The translations under genes and the position numbers were made by a program. Source: Shimia sp040370365 (GTDB lineage Bacteria; Pseudomonadota; Alphaproteobacteria; Rhodobacterales; Rhodobacteraceae). From it: 64,000 nt of DNA. Under the pieces are notes generated by a model. It had not been told where the DNA came from. It worked only from the letters and a program-made list of their open reading frames with translations, and searched no databases. Numbering within the stretch: the first letter of the stretch is position 1; the number at the start of each line of letters is the position of its first letter. The stretch is from assembly GCF_040370365.1 (NCBI RefSeq), contig NZ_BAABWQ010000001.1, positions 620,001 through 684,000 of the forward strand, written 5' to 3'. Shown piece after piece: positions 43,030 through 51,540 of this stretch.

Positions 43030-43922
43030 TATTTCTTCTCCCGCAATTCAGCATAAAGATAGGGGATCATGATCGCCGCAATGGTCATCAGCATGATCGT
43101 GGCCGAAGCGGCACCAATGCCCATTTGATTGCGGCTGAACGTGTAGGAATACATGAACGTCGCGGGCAGTTCGGTCGCCCGGCCCGGCCCACCGCCTGTC
43201 AATGCGATCACGAGGTCAAAGGTCTTGATCGCAAGGTGGCTGAGGATCACAAAGGCCGAAAGGAACGCTGGACGCAGCTGCGGAATAATGATCCGTCGAT
43301 AGAGGTTCCAGTTGGAGGCGCCGTCCATCTGTGCGGCCTTCAGGATTTCGTTGTCGATCCCCCGCAACCCCGCGAGGAACATCGCCATCACAAAACCTGA
43401 CGTTTGCCAGACCGCGGCCAGAACGACGGTATAAATGGCGAAGTTCCGGTTCTTGATCCAGTCGAATTCAAAACTCTCCCAACCCCAGGTTTGCAGGACA
43501 TTTTCGAGCCCAATTCCCGGATCAAGGAACCATTTCCACGCAGTGCCAGTCACGATGAACGACAGCGCCATGGGATAAAGGTAAATGGTGCGGATCACCC
43601 CCTCAGCCCGGACTTTCTGATCGAGAAAGATCGCAAGGCCGAGCCCAAGGACCGTGCAGATCGAAATATAAAGCGCCGCAAAAACACCCATATTTGTCAG
43701 GGAGATTTTCCAATGGCTTAGGCGCCATAGCTTGGAATAGTTTTCCCAGCCGACCCATTCGTAGGAAGGCAACAAGCGGCTGTCAGTGAAAGACAAATAC
43801 ACCGAGAAGATGATGAACCCGTAGACAAAAATCAGCACCAAGGCCAGCGACGGCGACAGCACCAGTTTCGGCAACCAGGATTGAAGCCGCGTTTTGAAAT
43901 CCACGTCGACAGCATGTGTCAT
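43029..43922 (-). CDS. ABC sugar permease, MalF type
   Basis: 297 residues, six to seven hydrophobic helices (LVLSPSLALVLIFVYGFIIF first), and EAA loop EILKAAQMDGASNWNLYRRI, then IIPQLRPAFLSAFVIL. Partner of the MalG-type permease. A hairpin in the 90-base gap on its upstream side separates it from the binding-protein gene. Confidence 0.93.
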   Translation of the reverse strand: MTHAVDVDFKTRLQSWLPKLVLSPSLALVLIFVYGFIIFSVYLSFTDSRLLPSYEWVGWENYSKLWRLSHWKISLTNMGVFAALYISICTVLGLGLAIFLDQKVRAEGVIRTIYLYPMALSFIVTGTAWKWFLDPGIGLENVLQTWGWESFEFDWIKNRNFAIYTVVLAAVWQTSGFVMAMFLAGLRGIDNEILKAAQMDGASNWNLYRRIIIPQLRPAFLSAFVILSHLAIKTFDLVIALTGGGPGRATELPATFMYSYTFSRNQMGIGAASATIMLMTIAAIMIPYLYAELREKK

Positions 43923-43963
43923 AACGCGCCCCTTTTGGCTGGATCATGAAGAAGTTTTGTTGC

Positions 43964-43992
43964 GGCAGGGCGACGTATACCGCCGCCCTGCC
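43964..43992 (-). promoter_or_regulatory. Intergenic hairpin between binding protein and permease genes
   Basis: Perfect 9-bp arms GGCAGGGCG (43964-43972) and CGCCCTGCC (43984-43992) around an 11-base loop, next to the palindrome GGCCAATTGGCC (43996-44007). No U-tract follows on the minus strand. Hairpins at this place in ABC operons often protect the binding-protein mRNA or reduce read-through. Confidence 0.6.
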
Positions 43993-44012
43993 CTTGGCCA
44001 ATTGGCCGTGAT

Positions 44013-45266
44013 TTATTGGGCGATTTCCACCGCAGTAATCAATTCATCAACGGCTGTTTCGCTATCAAACTCACCGTTGAAATGTGCGGTGATAACGTCA
44101 TACATCGCGTTCTTTACAGATGCCTCGTTGGCGTGGCCGTGCGCCATGGAACCGTAAAGGTTGCCACTTTCGGCAGCCGCTGCAAGGTCCGCCATGCCCT
44201 GTTTGCCGCAAGCGTCAAAGTCTGCGCTAGACACATCTGTGCGGGCCGGGACAGATCCCTTCACCACATTGAAAGCAGACTGGAAGGATGGGGATAGGAT
44301 CGCCGTTGCCAGTGCCGCCTGTTCCGCTGAGACCTCACCACCCTGATCAAACATCATGAATTGGTCAGCGTTGAAGGTGACCTGATCCTGCGTGCCGGGG
44401 AAGCGGAAGCACAGGAAATCCTCGCCGGGGACTTTGTCCGCATTCAGGAATTCGCCTTTTGCCCAGTCACCCATCATCTGAAAACCGGCTTCTCCGTTGA
44501 TCACCATGGCTGTTGCCAGGTTCCAGTCACGGCCTGAGAAGTTCTCATCCACATTGGCGCGGATCACAGCCATACGATCAAACGCCTCTTTCATGGCATC
44601 CGACCCCAAAGCCTCTGGGTCGAGATCAACAAACGCTGCCTGATATCCATCAGGACCCAGTGCCGACATGGCAACTGCGTCAAACACCGTGGCATCCTGC
44701 CACGGCTGACCGCCATGGGCGATCGGCGTCACACCCGCCGCAGCCAGCGCTTCTAGTGCCGCTGCGAAGTCTTCCCATGTTTCGGGGACTGCAATCCCAT
44801 TTGCGTCCAGAACGGCCTTATTGGCCCAGACCCAGTTGGTCGAATGCACGTTTACGGGCGCGGACACCCATGCGCCATCCACTTTGGCGAATTGCTGCAA
44901 CGCCGCTGGAATCACGTCATCCCAACCTTCAGCGATGGCGACGCTATTGAGGTTGGCCAGTGCGCCTTCGTTGGCCCAGTCGATGATATCAAAGCCAAGA
45001 CCCTGCACAGCCGTTGGCGCATTACCCGCTGTCACGCGGGCACGCAGAACGGTCATTGCCTGCTCACCACCGCCACCAGCGACGGGCATGTCGGTCCAGC
45101 CAATACCTTGCCCTTCCAGATCCCCCTTCAGCACATTGAGTGCCGCAGCTTCGCCACCAGACGTCCACCAGTGCAGAACTTCCACACCATGCCCGTCTGC
45201 CTTTGCTGCACCTGCAGCGGCTGTCAGTGCCAGCGCGATGGCTGTTGTTTTCATGTAAGAACGCAT
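44013..45266 (-). CDS. ABC sugar-binding protein, glucose/mannose (GtsA) type
   Basis: 417 residues with a signal peptide (MKTTAIALALTAAAGAAKA). The mature start VEVLHWWTSGGEAAALNVLK, the segment MPVAGGGGEQAMTVLRARVT, VTPIAHGGQPWQDATVFDAV and GFQMMGDWAKGEFLN are the run seen in the glucose/mannose binding proteins of Pseudomonas GtsA and Thermus, so the ligand is probably a glucose-like sugar or a glucoside. GGAGG lies six bases before ATG 45266. Confidence 0.92.
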   Translation of the reverse strand: MRSYMKTTAIALALTAAAGAAKADGHGVEVLHWWTSGGEAAALNVLKGDLEGQGIGWTDMPVAGGGGEQAMTVLRARVTAGNAPTAVQGLGFDIIDWANEGALANLNSVAIAEGWDDVIPAALQQFAKVDGAWVSAPVNVHSTNWVWANKAVLDANGIAVPETWEDFAAALEALAAAGVTPIAHGGQPWQDATVFDAVAMSALGPDGYQAAFVDLDPEALGSDAMKEAFDRMAVIRANVDENFSGRDWNLATAMVINGEAGFQMMGDWAKGEFLNADKVPGEDFLCFRFPGTQDQVTFNADQFMMFDQGGEVSAEQAALATAILSPSFQSAFNVVKGSVPARTDVSSADFDACGKQGMADLAAAAESGNLYGSMAHGHANEASVKNAMYDVITAHFNGEFDSETAVDELITAVEIAQ

Positions 45267-45306
45267 TTGAGACCTCCCGTTTCGCGTTGCCTTTCAAGCG
45301 CGTTGA

Positions 45307-46830
45307 TCACGCGCTTGCCTCCACCCAGGGTGCCCGGCTGTCGCGTCCAACGCGCATCACCAGGGATTTCACCTCTAGAAATTCGTCATATCCGTAGCGG
45401 CCAATCTCGCGGCCTTGACCGGATTGTTTGACCCCGCCGAACGCCAGCTCGGGATAGCCATCCATCCAAGTATTGGTCCAAACGGTGCCCGCTTCCGCGC
45501 GGCGCGCGTATTCAAGGCAGGTGTGTATGTCATTGCACCAGATGCCAGCTGAGAGCCCGTATTCACTGTCGTTGGTCAGCGCTATGGCCTCCTCCAACGT
45601 CCTAAAAGTCAACACGCTCAGCACCGGGCCAAACACTTCTTCGCGGGCAATCGCCATATCAGGCGTGACATTGCTCACAACAGTCGGTTGGTAAAATTGC
45701 GAACCCAGCCCTTCAACAGGCAGCGCGCCACCACCCAGCTCAAGCTTGGCCCCCGCCGCAACGGCCTGCTGAACGTAGTTGTCAATTTTGCGCTGATGGT
45801 CCGCCGTTACAATCGCGCCCACTTGCGTGTCTGGGTCCATCGGATCGCCGAATTTCACCAGACGGGACAACGCCACCACACGTGCAACAAAATCCTCTGC
45901 GATGTCCTCGTGCACAATGATCCGACTTGAGGAATTGCAACATTGTCCAACGTTGAAGTAGACGCCAAACGTCACAGCGTCGGCGGCGTTCTCCAAATCA
46001 GCGTCGGGCATGATGACCTGCGGGTTCTTTCCTCCAAGCTCCAGAGCAACCTTTTTCAAAGTGCCCGCTGACGCTTCGGTGATCATCTTGCCGACAGCCG
46101 TTGAACCGGTGAACGTCACCATGTCGACGTCCTTATGGGTCGACATCATGCTGCCCACGGGTTGACCGTGACCAAGCACGATGTTGCACACACCTGACGG
46201 AAGGTCCGCTGCAATCAACAACTCCCCCAGCATCACCGTCGATGACGGTGTAACCTCAGACGGCTTGACCACAACCGTACACCCTGCCGCCAGTGCGAAA
46301 GGCAGCTTTTGGGACAGAATCCAGAAGGGAAAGTTCCAAGGCGTGATGATAGATACGACGCCAATCGGGTCTTTGACGACCACGCCAAGCATATCCGCGC
46401 CAAGACTATTGTGGCTGTCGCCAAGAGAGGTTCGCGCCAACGAAGCCGCATAACGCCACAGATCCGCAGCTCCCGACACCTCTCCACGCGATTGCGAGAT
46501 TGGCTTGCCACTCTCCAGTGTCTCTTGCACAGCGATGCGTTCCACATTGGCTTCGATCAGATCAGCCACTTTGAGCAACACCGCACTGCGCTCTTTGGCG
46601 GAAATTCGGCTCCAGTCGCCGCGGTCAAATGCCCTGCGCGCGGCGGTGATTGCAGCCTCTGTTGTGGTCTCATCACCCTTGGCCGAGACACTCACAACTG
46701 TATCGTGGGAGGGCGATATGCGCGTGAAGGTCTCGGCCCCCTCTATCCACTCTCCGTCGATCAAATGACGACCAAGAAAGGGGTCCGGCAACGCCATTTC
46801 AATGGCTTTGTTGATGGTCAGTTTGGTCAT
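45307..46830 (-). CDS. NAD(P)-dependent aldehyde dehydrogenase
   Basis: 507 residues. Catalytic Glu in VALELGGKNPQVIMPDAD, catalytic Cys in FNVGQCCNSSSRIIVHED, NAD-binding PWNFPFWILSQKLPFALAAG and GSTAVGKMITEASAG, and the C-terminal FGGVKQSGQGREIGRYGYDE. Length is normal. It lies three bases downstream of the enoyl-CoA hydratase-like gene, so it is part of the same transcript. It probably oxidises an aldehyde made by one of the GMC enzymes or after C-C or glycosidic cleavage; whether the product is an acid or a CoA ester cannot be told. Confidence 0.94.
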   Translation of the reverse strand: MTKLTINKAIEMALPDPFLGRHLIDGEWIEGAETFTRISPSHDTVVSVSAKGDETTTEAAITAARRAFDRGDWSRISAKERSAVLLKVADLIEANVERIAVQETLESGKPISQSRGEVSGAADLWRYAASLARTSLGDSHNSLGADMLGVVVKDPIGVVSIITPWNFPFWILSQKLPFALAAGCTVVVKPSEVTPSSTVMLGELLIAADLPSGVCNIVLGHGQPVGSMMSTHKDVDMVTFTGSTAVGKMITEASAGTLKKVALELGGKNPQVIMPDADLENAADAVTFGVYFNVGQCCNSSSRIIVHEDIAEDFVARVVALSRLVKFGDPMDPDTQVGAIVTADHQRKIDNYVQQAVAAGAKLELGGGALPVEGLGSQFYQPTVVSNVTPDMAIAREEVFGPVLSVLTFRTLEEAIALTNDSEYGLSAGIWCNDIHTCLEYARRAEAGTVWTNTWMDGYPELAFGGVKQSGQGREIGRYGYDEFLEVKSLVMRVGRDSRAPWVEASA

Positions 46831-46833
46831 TGT

Positions 46834-47601
46834 TCAAAGTCCCGTGAATTCTGGGCTGCGTTTTTCAAGGAAGGCGCTCACACCCTCGTCCCGGTCATCG
46901 CTTGCGGCGGCAGCGGCACTTGCCAATGCCTCGATTGCGGCGGCTCTGTCTTCGCCGACGGCGCCATGGATCATGGCCTTGGCAAGTGTCCCTGCCCGCG
47001 GGGACATGTCATCCAGAGAGCGCACGATGTCTTTGGCCACAGCAAGAACGTCATCTGATACATCCGCTGCAAACCCAAGAGCCTGCGCCCGTTCGGATGT
47101 GAGCCGACGCCCAAAGAGTGCCATTTCTTTGACAACCGCTTCGGGGAGCAGCCGTGTCAGGCGTTGGGTCCCTGACCACCCTGGCACAATTCCGACCTTG
47201 CCCTCAGGCAAGGCCAGCGTTGTATGCGGCGCAAGGACACGGATGTCACAGCATGCTGCAAGCTCAAGGCCGCCACCAAAGGCATGTCCGTTCAGCGCCC
47301 CAATCGTCGGTTTGGACAATCGGGCCAATCGATCGAACACACGATGCCCGTCGCGGACCCAAAACCGGGCAAATTCTGCAGGGCTCAACGGGCCCCATTC
47401 GGCAATGTCGGCACCGCAGCAAAACGCCTTCCCGCCCGCGCCTGTGAGGATCACCGCGCGCACATCAGGGTTCCACTCGGCAGCAACAAGATACTCTTCA
47501 AGCTGCTGCAACATCTCCATTGTAAGTGCATTCAGCTTGGCTTCATTGGCCACGGTGAGGATCGCAGCGCTGCCGTCATATGCACAGGTAATCTCGTTCA
47601 T
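46834..47601 (-). CDS. Enoyl-CoA hydratase/isomerase family protein
   Basis: 255 residues of the crotonase fold: ILTGAGGKAFCCGADIAEWG (oxyanion strand), LNGHAFGGGLELAACCDIRV, LALPEGKVGIVPGWSGTQRL with the usual catalytic-Glu region, and a C-terminal helical trimer contact. The crotonase family covers hydratases, isomerases, hydrolases and decarboxylases, so the specific step is unknown. It overlaps the CoA-transferase gene by four bases, so its substrate is very likely the thioester made by that enzyme. Confidence 0.9.
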   Translation of the reverse strand: MNEITCAYDGSAAILTVANEAKLNALTMEMLQQLEEYLVAAEWNPDVRAVILTGAGGKAFCCGADIAEWGPLSPAEFARFWVRDGHRVFDRLARLSKPTIGALNGHAFGGGLELAACCDIRVLAPHTTLALPEGKVGIVPGWSGTQRLTRLLPEAVVKEMALFGRRLTSERAQALGFAADVSDDVLAVAKDIVRSLDDMSPRAGTLAKAMIHGAVGEDRAAAIEALASAAAAASDDRDEGVSAFLEKRSPEFTGL

Positions 47602-49169
47602 AGAACCAACCCCATCGTCGTTTTTGACAGCAAGTCTTTGGGCATCACCTTGGCATTCTCAGCCACCTGAACGCGTCCCTTGGACGCCGCGACGATGTGG
47701 GTCTGCGGATCGATACCCGGCATGATCTCTGTGGCGAGCAGTCCGCTGTCCGTTAGTTGGATGACACAGCGTTCAGTGATGTAGATCACGTTCTGACCTT
47801 GTTCGCGGGCGCGCTTACCCGAAAAGGTCACATGTTCGACCTCATCCACCATTTTGGTGAACTTGCCCGGCGCTTCGATGTTGATTGCATCGTCTGACAA
47901 ATTGATCTTTGCCCCGGCCTCAAACCAGCCTGAGAACACGATGTTCTTGGCCTTTGAGGTGATGTCTACAAACCCGCCGCACCCGGCGGTCAGGTAGGGT
48001 TTTTTGCCCAACTTCGAAACGTTGACGTTGCCTGCCACGTCGATCTCAAGAAACGATAGAAAAGAGACGTCAAAGCCCGCGCCCTGAAAGTAGATAAATT
48101 GCTGCGGCGATGGCATAAACGCTTCGGCGTTTGAGGCGCAGCCAAAGGCAAACCCCGTCAGCGGTACGCCGCCCACGGCCCCCTGTTCAATGGCCCAGGT
48201 CACGGCATCGGGATGGCCTTCTTCGAGCAACACCCGAGGCACCATGGCGCTCATTCCAAAGCCAAGGTTGGCGGTCATTCCCCGCTTCAATTCCTGTGCA
48301 GCGCGGCGAGCGATGACCTTTTCGACCCCATGATCCACAAGCGAAAAACTGTCCCACGGGCGCATGATCTCGCCCGAAATGGCAGGATCATAGGGCGTTT
48401 CTGTGGTCTGTTTCTGATCCGGATCGACCACGACGCAATCAACCAGATGCCCCGGCACCCTCACATCATGCGGGCGCAGCGATCCATTCGCGGTCACTCG
48501 CTTGACTTGGGCGATCACCAGCCCGCCGTTGTTGCGCACACAAATCGCCTGTTCCAGTCCACCCAGGTAGGCCCCTTCGTGTTCATACGTCAGGTTGCCT
48601 CGCTCATCTGCTGTCGTGGCACGAATGATTGCGACATTGGGAACCACATTGGGAAAGTGCAGCCATGTTTTTCCATCAAACTGAACGCGTTTAACAATGG
48701 ACGACGCAGCGCCGCGTTCGTTCATCGCACACCCCTGAAGTTTGGGATCAACGAAGGTATCAATACCCACTTCCGTCAATACACCCGGACGGTGCGCCGC
48801 AGCCTCACGATGCATGTCAAACATGATCCCGGATGGCACGTTATAGGCCGCAACACGGTCCTCCGTGATCATTTTCCAGATCTCAGGCATCTCTACGCTT
48901 GACGGCCCTGATGGATACGACCCCGCCAACACACGGGACAGCAACCCATCCTTGGCAAGGTGATCCATGCCTTTCACGCTATACACATCGCCTGCAGCAA
49001 TCGGATGAAGTGAGGTGATGTTTCTTGGATGACCTTCGGCACCGAAACGCGCGCCTATGGCAGCCAGAACCGCATCGGGGCACCCCAAAGTAGACGATGA
49101 TGACACCGTTACGATGGCGCCATCCTCTATTTGAGAAACCGCATTCGCAACTGGAACAACCTTGGTCAT
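47598..49169 (-). CDS. Acyl-CoA:acid CoA-transferase (family I, fused alpha/beta)
   Basis: 523 residues, a propionate-CoA-transferase-like enzyme in which both halves are on one chain. N-terminal half begins KVVPVANAVSQIEDGAIVTV; the second half carries the catalytic Glu in WAIEQGAVGGVPLTGFAFGC. It would activate a carboxylic acid with CoA from acetyl-, propionyl- or succinyl-CoA. ATG 49169 (GGAGGG upstream) is preferred to an in-frame ATG at 49181. First gene of the 13-gene operon, preceded by two palindromic operators at 49193-49228. Confidence 0.92.
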   Translation of the reverse strand: MTKVVPVANAVSQIEDGAIVTVSSSSTLGCPDAVLAAIGARFGAEGHPRNITSLHPIAAGDVYSVKGMDHLAKDGLLSRVLAGSYPSGPSSVEMPEIWKMITEDRVAAYNVPSGIMFDMHREAAAHRPGVLTEVGIDTFVDPKLQGCAMNERGAASSIVKRVQFDGKTWLHFPNVVPNVAIIRATTADERGNLTYEHEGAYLGGLEQAICVRNNGGLVIAQVKRVTANGSLRPHDVRVPGHLVDCVVVDPDQKQTTETPYDPAISGEIMRPWDSFSLVDHGVEKVIARRAAQELKRGMTANLGFGMSAMVPRVLLEEGHPDAVTWAIEQGAVGGVPLTGFAFGCASNAEAFMPSPQQFIYFQGAGFDVSFLSFLEIDVAGNVNVSKLGKKPYLTAGCGGFVDITSKAKNIVFSGWFEAGAKINLSDDAINIEAPGKFTKMVDEVEHVTFSGKRAREQGQNVIYITERCVIQLTDSGLLATEIMPGIDPQTHIVAASKGRVQVAENAKVMPKDLLSKTTMGLVL

Positions 49170-49192
49170 GAAACCCTCCAAGCGCCCCGATG

Positions 49193-49228
49193 TTGGAACG
49201 TTCCAAATTATCTAGTGGAACGTTCCAA
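49193..49228 (-). promoter_or_regulatory. Tandem LacI-type operators in front of the catabolic operon
   Basis: TTGGAACGTTCCAA (49193-49206) is a perfect 14-bp palindrome with a central CG. Nine bases further is GTGGAACGTTCCAA (49215-49228), the same palindrome with one end base changed. Centre-to-centre distance is 22 bases, two helical turns, which suits binding of two dimers on one face. They start 24 bases before the ATG of the first gene. A LacI regulator is encoded in the operon (36612-37616). Confidence 0.85.
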
Positions 49229-49272
49229 TTTTTGCAAGAAAAATGTCGACCATCAAAAATAGGTATTATTTT

Positions 49273-49665
49273 TCAAATGTTAGGAACTTCGTAGAGCTCT
49301 AGAGGCAGTCCATCTGGATCTTGGAAAAACGTGAAACGTCTCCCTGTGTACTCATCGATTCGAATGGGTTCGAAGCGGACCAAGCGACTCTTAAGCGCTG
49401 CAACAGCGTCATCAAGATCACTCACACGGAATGCTAAATGCCTCAACCCACACGCTTCTGGTCGGCTCGCACGCGCAGGAGAATCCGGAAAACTGAACAG
49501 CTCAAGTTGACCACCGCACGCCAAGGCAAGATCTAGTTTCCAAGAGCCCCTGTCCTCTCGATAGTTCTCCGCCAGAATCTCAAGACCCAGAACGTCACAA
49601 TAGAATGCTTTTGACACAGAGTAGTCCCCCACGATCAATGCGACGTGATGAAACCCAAATTGCAT
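49273..49665 (-). CDS. VOC-superfamily protein, YaeR-like (glyoxalase-type)
   Basis: 130 residues, a single vicinal-oxygen-chelate domain: FHHVALIVGDYSVSKAFYCD, QLELFSFPDSPARASRPEAC, GLRHLAFRVSDLDDAVAALK and RFTFFQDPDGLPLELYE closely follow the E. coli YaeR protein. Metal ligands are His4 or 5, Glu in QLELF, His in LRHLAF and Glu in PLELYE. Activity unknown. The start is ATG 49665 by similarity to YaeR; ATG 49680, with GGAG eight bases upstream, is an alternative. It is on the same strand as the big operon but the operators lie between, so it is a separate unit. Confidence 0.85.
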   Translation of the reverse strand: MQFGFHHVALIVGDYSVSKAFYCDVLGLEILAENYREDRGSWKLDLALACGGQLELFSFPDSPARASRPEACGLRHLAFRVSDLDDAVAALKSRLVRFEPIRIDEYTGRRFTFFQDPDGLPLELYEVPNI

Positions 49666-49759
49666 AGCGTCCCTTTGCATGACACATTCTCCGCAGTTGG
49701 TGCACAACGTTTAGAACCTGCGACGGTCAGCTTTGTAAAGCCGCACAGTCGTCGCCTCA

Positions 49760-50086
49760 ATGGATACAGCACAGAACGCACCTTGGAAGGTTTTACAGGC
49801 CAACGAAGGCCTGCTTCAAACGTACAAACCGAACAGAACACACTTGTGGCGCAGGTCATTTTTCCGACAACCCTTCATGAAAACAATGTGTTGGATGGAA
49901 ATAGAGACAACCAACCCCATGCCGTTTGGCTGTTTCAACAGCTCCCCATTCCGATTGCACGATGAAGCGAAAAAAGAGCAAGGTCAGGCACCCTTGATCA
50001 CCTTTGACGACTTCCGTCTCGAAGACGGGTTGATCGTTGAGCATTTGGATTTCATCGCGCGTGCCCGGTCCCGGCGCCGCACGTAA
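49760..50086 (+). pseudogene. Possible SnoaL/NTF2-like remnant
   Basis: The gap 49666-50112 holds no intact gene. In the plus frame ending at 50086 the tail DDFRLEDGLIVEHLDFIARA resembles the end of NTF2/SnoaL proteins such as the one at 29516-29899 (IFRFDDNGKVVEHWDVLQ). The N-terminal part does not match, and nearby fragments in a second plus frame suggest frameshifts. Not a confident gene. Confidence 0.35.
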
Positions 50087-50112
50087 CGACGCCAACACAC
50101 TGTGAGCGCGCC

Positions 50113-50838
50113 TTATGCGAAGCGCAATGCTGTTGGGGCACAGCCATGGGCCTTGCGGAACGCCCGAGAAAAGCTCTCGGGGCTAGCATAAGCATAGCGA
50201 CGCGCCACCGCCTCTACGCGATCTCCGCGCGCGATGTCTTGGTGCGCCAATATCAGCCGCCACCGCCGCAAATATCCCATCGGAGTCTCCCCAATTGTTT
50301 TCGCAAAGAGCTCTGAAAACCGTGACAGCGACAACCCCGCTTCTGTTGAGAGATCCGCATTGCTCCAAATACGACCCGGCTGGTCATGCATCGCCACAAT
50401 GGCACGGCTGAGACGTGGGTCCGCAAGCCCAGCCAAAAGACCAACATCGGTGGTGCCCTTCGCGATCTGATCACGCAAGAGCCGCACCATGAGCGCCTCT
50501 CCAAGGCGGTTGACCACAGATTGCGCGCCGCATCTGTTGGCGGATGTCTCTTCAGCCATAAGGCGCACCAGGGCGCGACTGTCATCTTCATTTTGCAGAT
50601 TGTACTGCACTTGGTCAGGCATTGACGCCATCAACGGATTGCTCATTCCCATCCAATCCACTTTGGCAGAAAACAAAACCGTGCCGGCGCAGGAGGAAAC
50701 ACATCTGCCTTTACTTGCGAAAATCACTTCGGCGGGCAGGCCGTCCGTCCCCGCACTGGCAATCAAATTGGCTTCCTGCAGTGGAGCGCTCTGCACGGTG
50801 AGGTGAAAGCGTTCCACAAGTGTTGTGAGGCGGTCCAT
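50113..50838 (-). CDS. AraC-family regulator
   Basis: 241 residues. N-terminal effector domain of the AraC cupin_6 type, then two helix-turn-helix units (WSNADLSTEAGLSLSRFSEL; VEAVARRYAYASPESFSRAF, ending RKAHGCAPTALRF). Starts at ATG 50838. It diverges from a peroxiredoxin gene across a 95-base gap, the usual arrangement for control of that gene by a nearby AraC protein. Two Cys near residue 50 (GRCVSSCAG) might allow redox sensing, but that is conjecture. Confidence 0.88.
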   Translation of the reverse strand: MDRLTTLVERFHLTVQSAPLQEANLIASAGTDGLPAEVIFASKGRCVSSCAGTVLFSAKVDWMGMSNPLMASMPDQVQYNLQNEDDSRALVRLMAEETSANRCGAQSVVNRLGEALMVRLLRDQIAKGTTDVGLLAGLADPRLSRAIVAMHDQPGRIWSNADLSTEAGLSLSRFSELFAKTIGETPMGYLRRWRLILAHQDIARGDRVEAVARRYAYASPESFSRAFRKAHGCAPTALRFA

Positions 50839-50933
50839 AAGCAATCTCGGATTTTAAGCACGGTTTTTCGGATTTTCTTGATCCAAATACCTGCGACATA
50901 CCAAATAAGCAAATAACCTTTAGGAGATCTCAT

Positions 50934-51470
50934 ATGTTGATGCCACGCCAGAAGACCCCGAACCTCACCCTACCTTTGGTTGGGGGTGGCACCTTTGATT
51001 TGGCGAACGAAGCCTCAGAGCGCGGCACGGTGGTGTGCTTTTACCGTGGGTTGCACTGCCCGATCTGTGCCACTTACCTCAAAGAGCTTGAAAAACTGGT
51101 GGAGTCCTTTGCTGAGCGCGGCGTCAACTGTGTTGCAGTGAGCAGCGACGGCGAAGAGCGGGCCGCTGACATGGCCGAGAAGATTGAAGCCAAAGGATTG
51201 CGGTTTGCTTACGATCTGCCGTTGACTGTTGCCAAGGAATGGGGGCTCTACATTTCCACCTCACGTGGCAAAACGTCGATTGGCATTGAAGAGCCTGCGC
51301 TGTTCTCAGAACCCGGTCTGTTTATGGTGAGCCCTGATCAATCACTTTACTATGGCTCTGTGCAGACCATGCCGTTTGTGCGTCCTCACTTCAGCGAGTT
51401 GGTCGGCGCATTGGATTTTGCGATCAAGAACAACTATCCCGCACGTGGTGAATACACTGGCGCTGTCTAA
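50934..51470 (+). CDS. Peroxiredoxin-like AhpC/TSA protein
   Basis: 178 residues with a thioredoxin fold: VVCFYRGLHCPICATYLKELEKL has the peroxidatic and resolving Cys in CPIC spacing, followed by NCVAVSSDGEERAADMAEKI and FMVSPDQSLYYGSVQTMPF. Peroxide or hydroperoxide reduction is the family role. GGAG precedes ATG 50934 at seven-base spacing. Divergent from the AraC gene. Confidence 0.9.
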   Translation: MLMPRQKTPNLTLPLVGGGTFDLANEASERGTVVCFYRGLHCPICATYLKELEKLVESFAERGVNCVAVSSDGEERAADMAEKIEAKGLRFAYDLPLTVAKEWGLYISTSRGKTSIGIEEPALFSEPGLFMVSPDQSLYYGSVQTMPFVRPHFSELVGALDFAIKNNYPARGEYTGAV

Positions 51471-51491
51471 GCGTAGGTATTGAGAAACAAC

Positions 51492-51519
51492 AAAAGGCGC
51501 AGGTTCCCCTGCGCCTTTT
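51492..51519. terminator. Bidirectional intrinsic terminator
   Basis: AAAAGGCGCAGG (51492-51503) and CCTGCGCCTTTT (51508-51519) form a 12-bp stem with loop TTCC, between the peroxiredoxin gene and the convergent DUF2147 gene. Confidence 0.92.
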
Positions 51520-51540
51520 GCAGGTGCGTGATCCGAGGGA

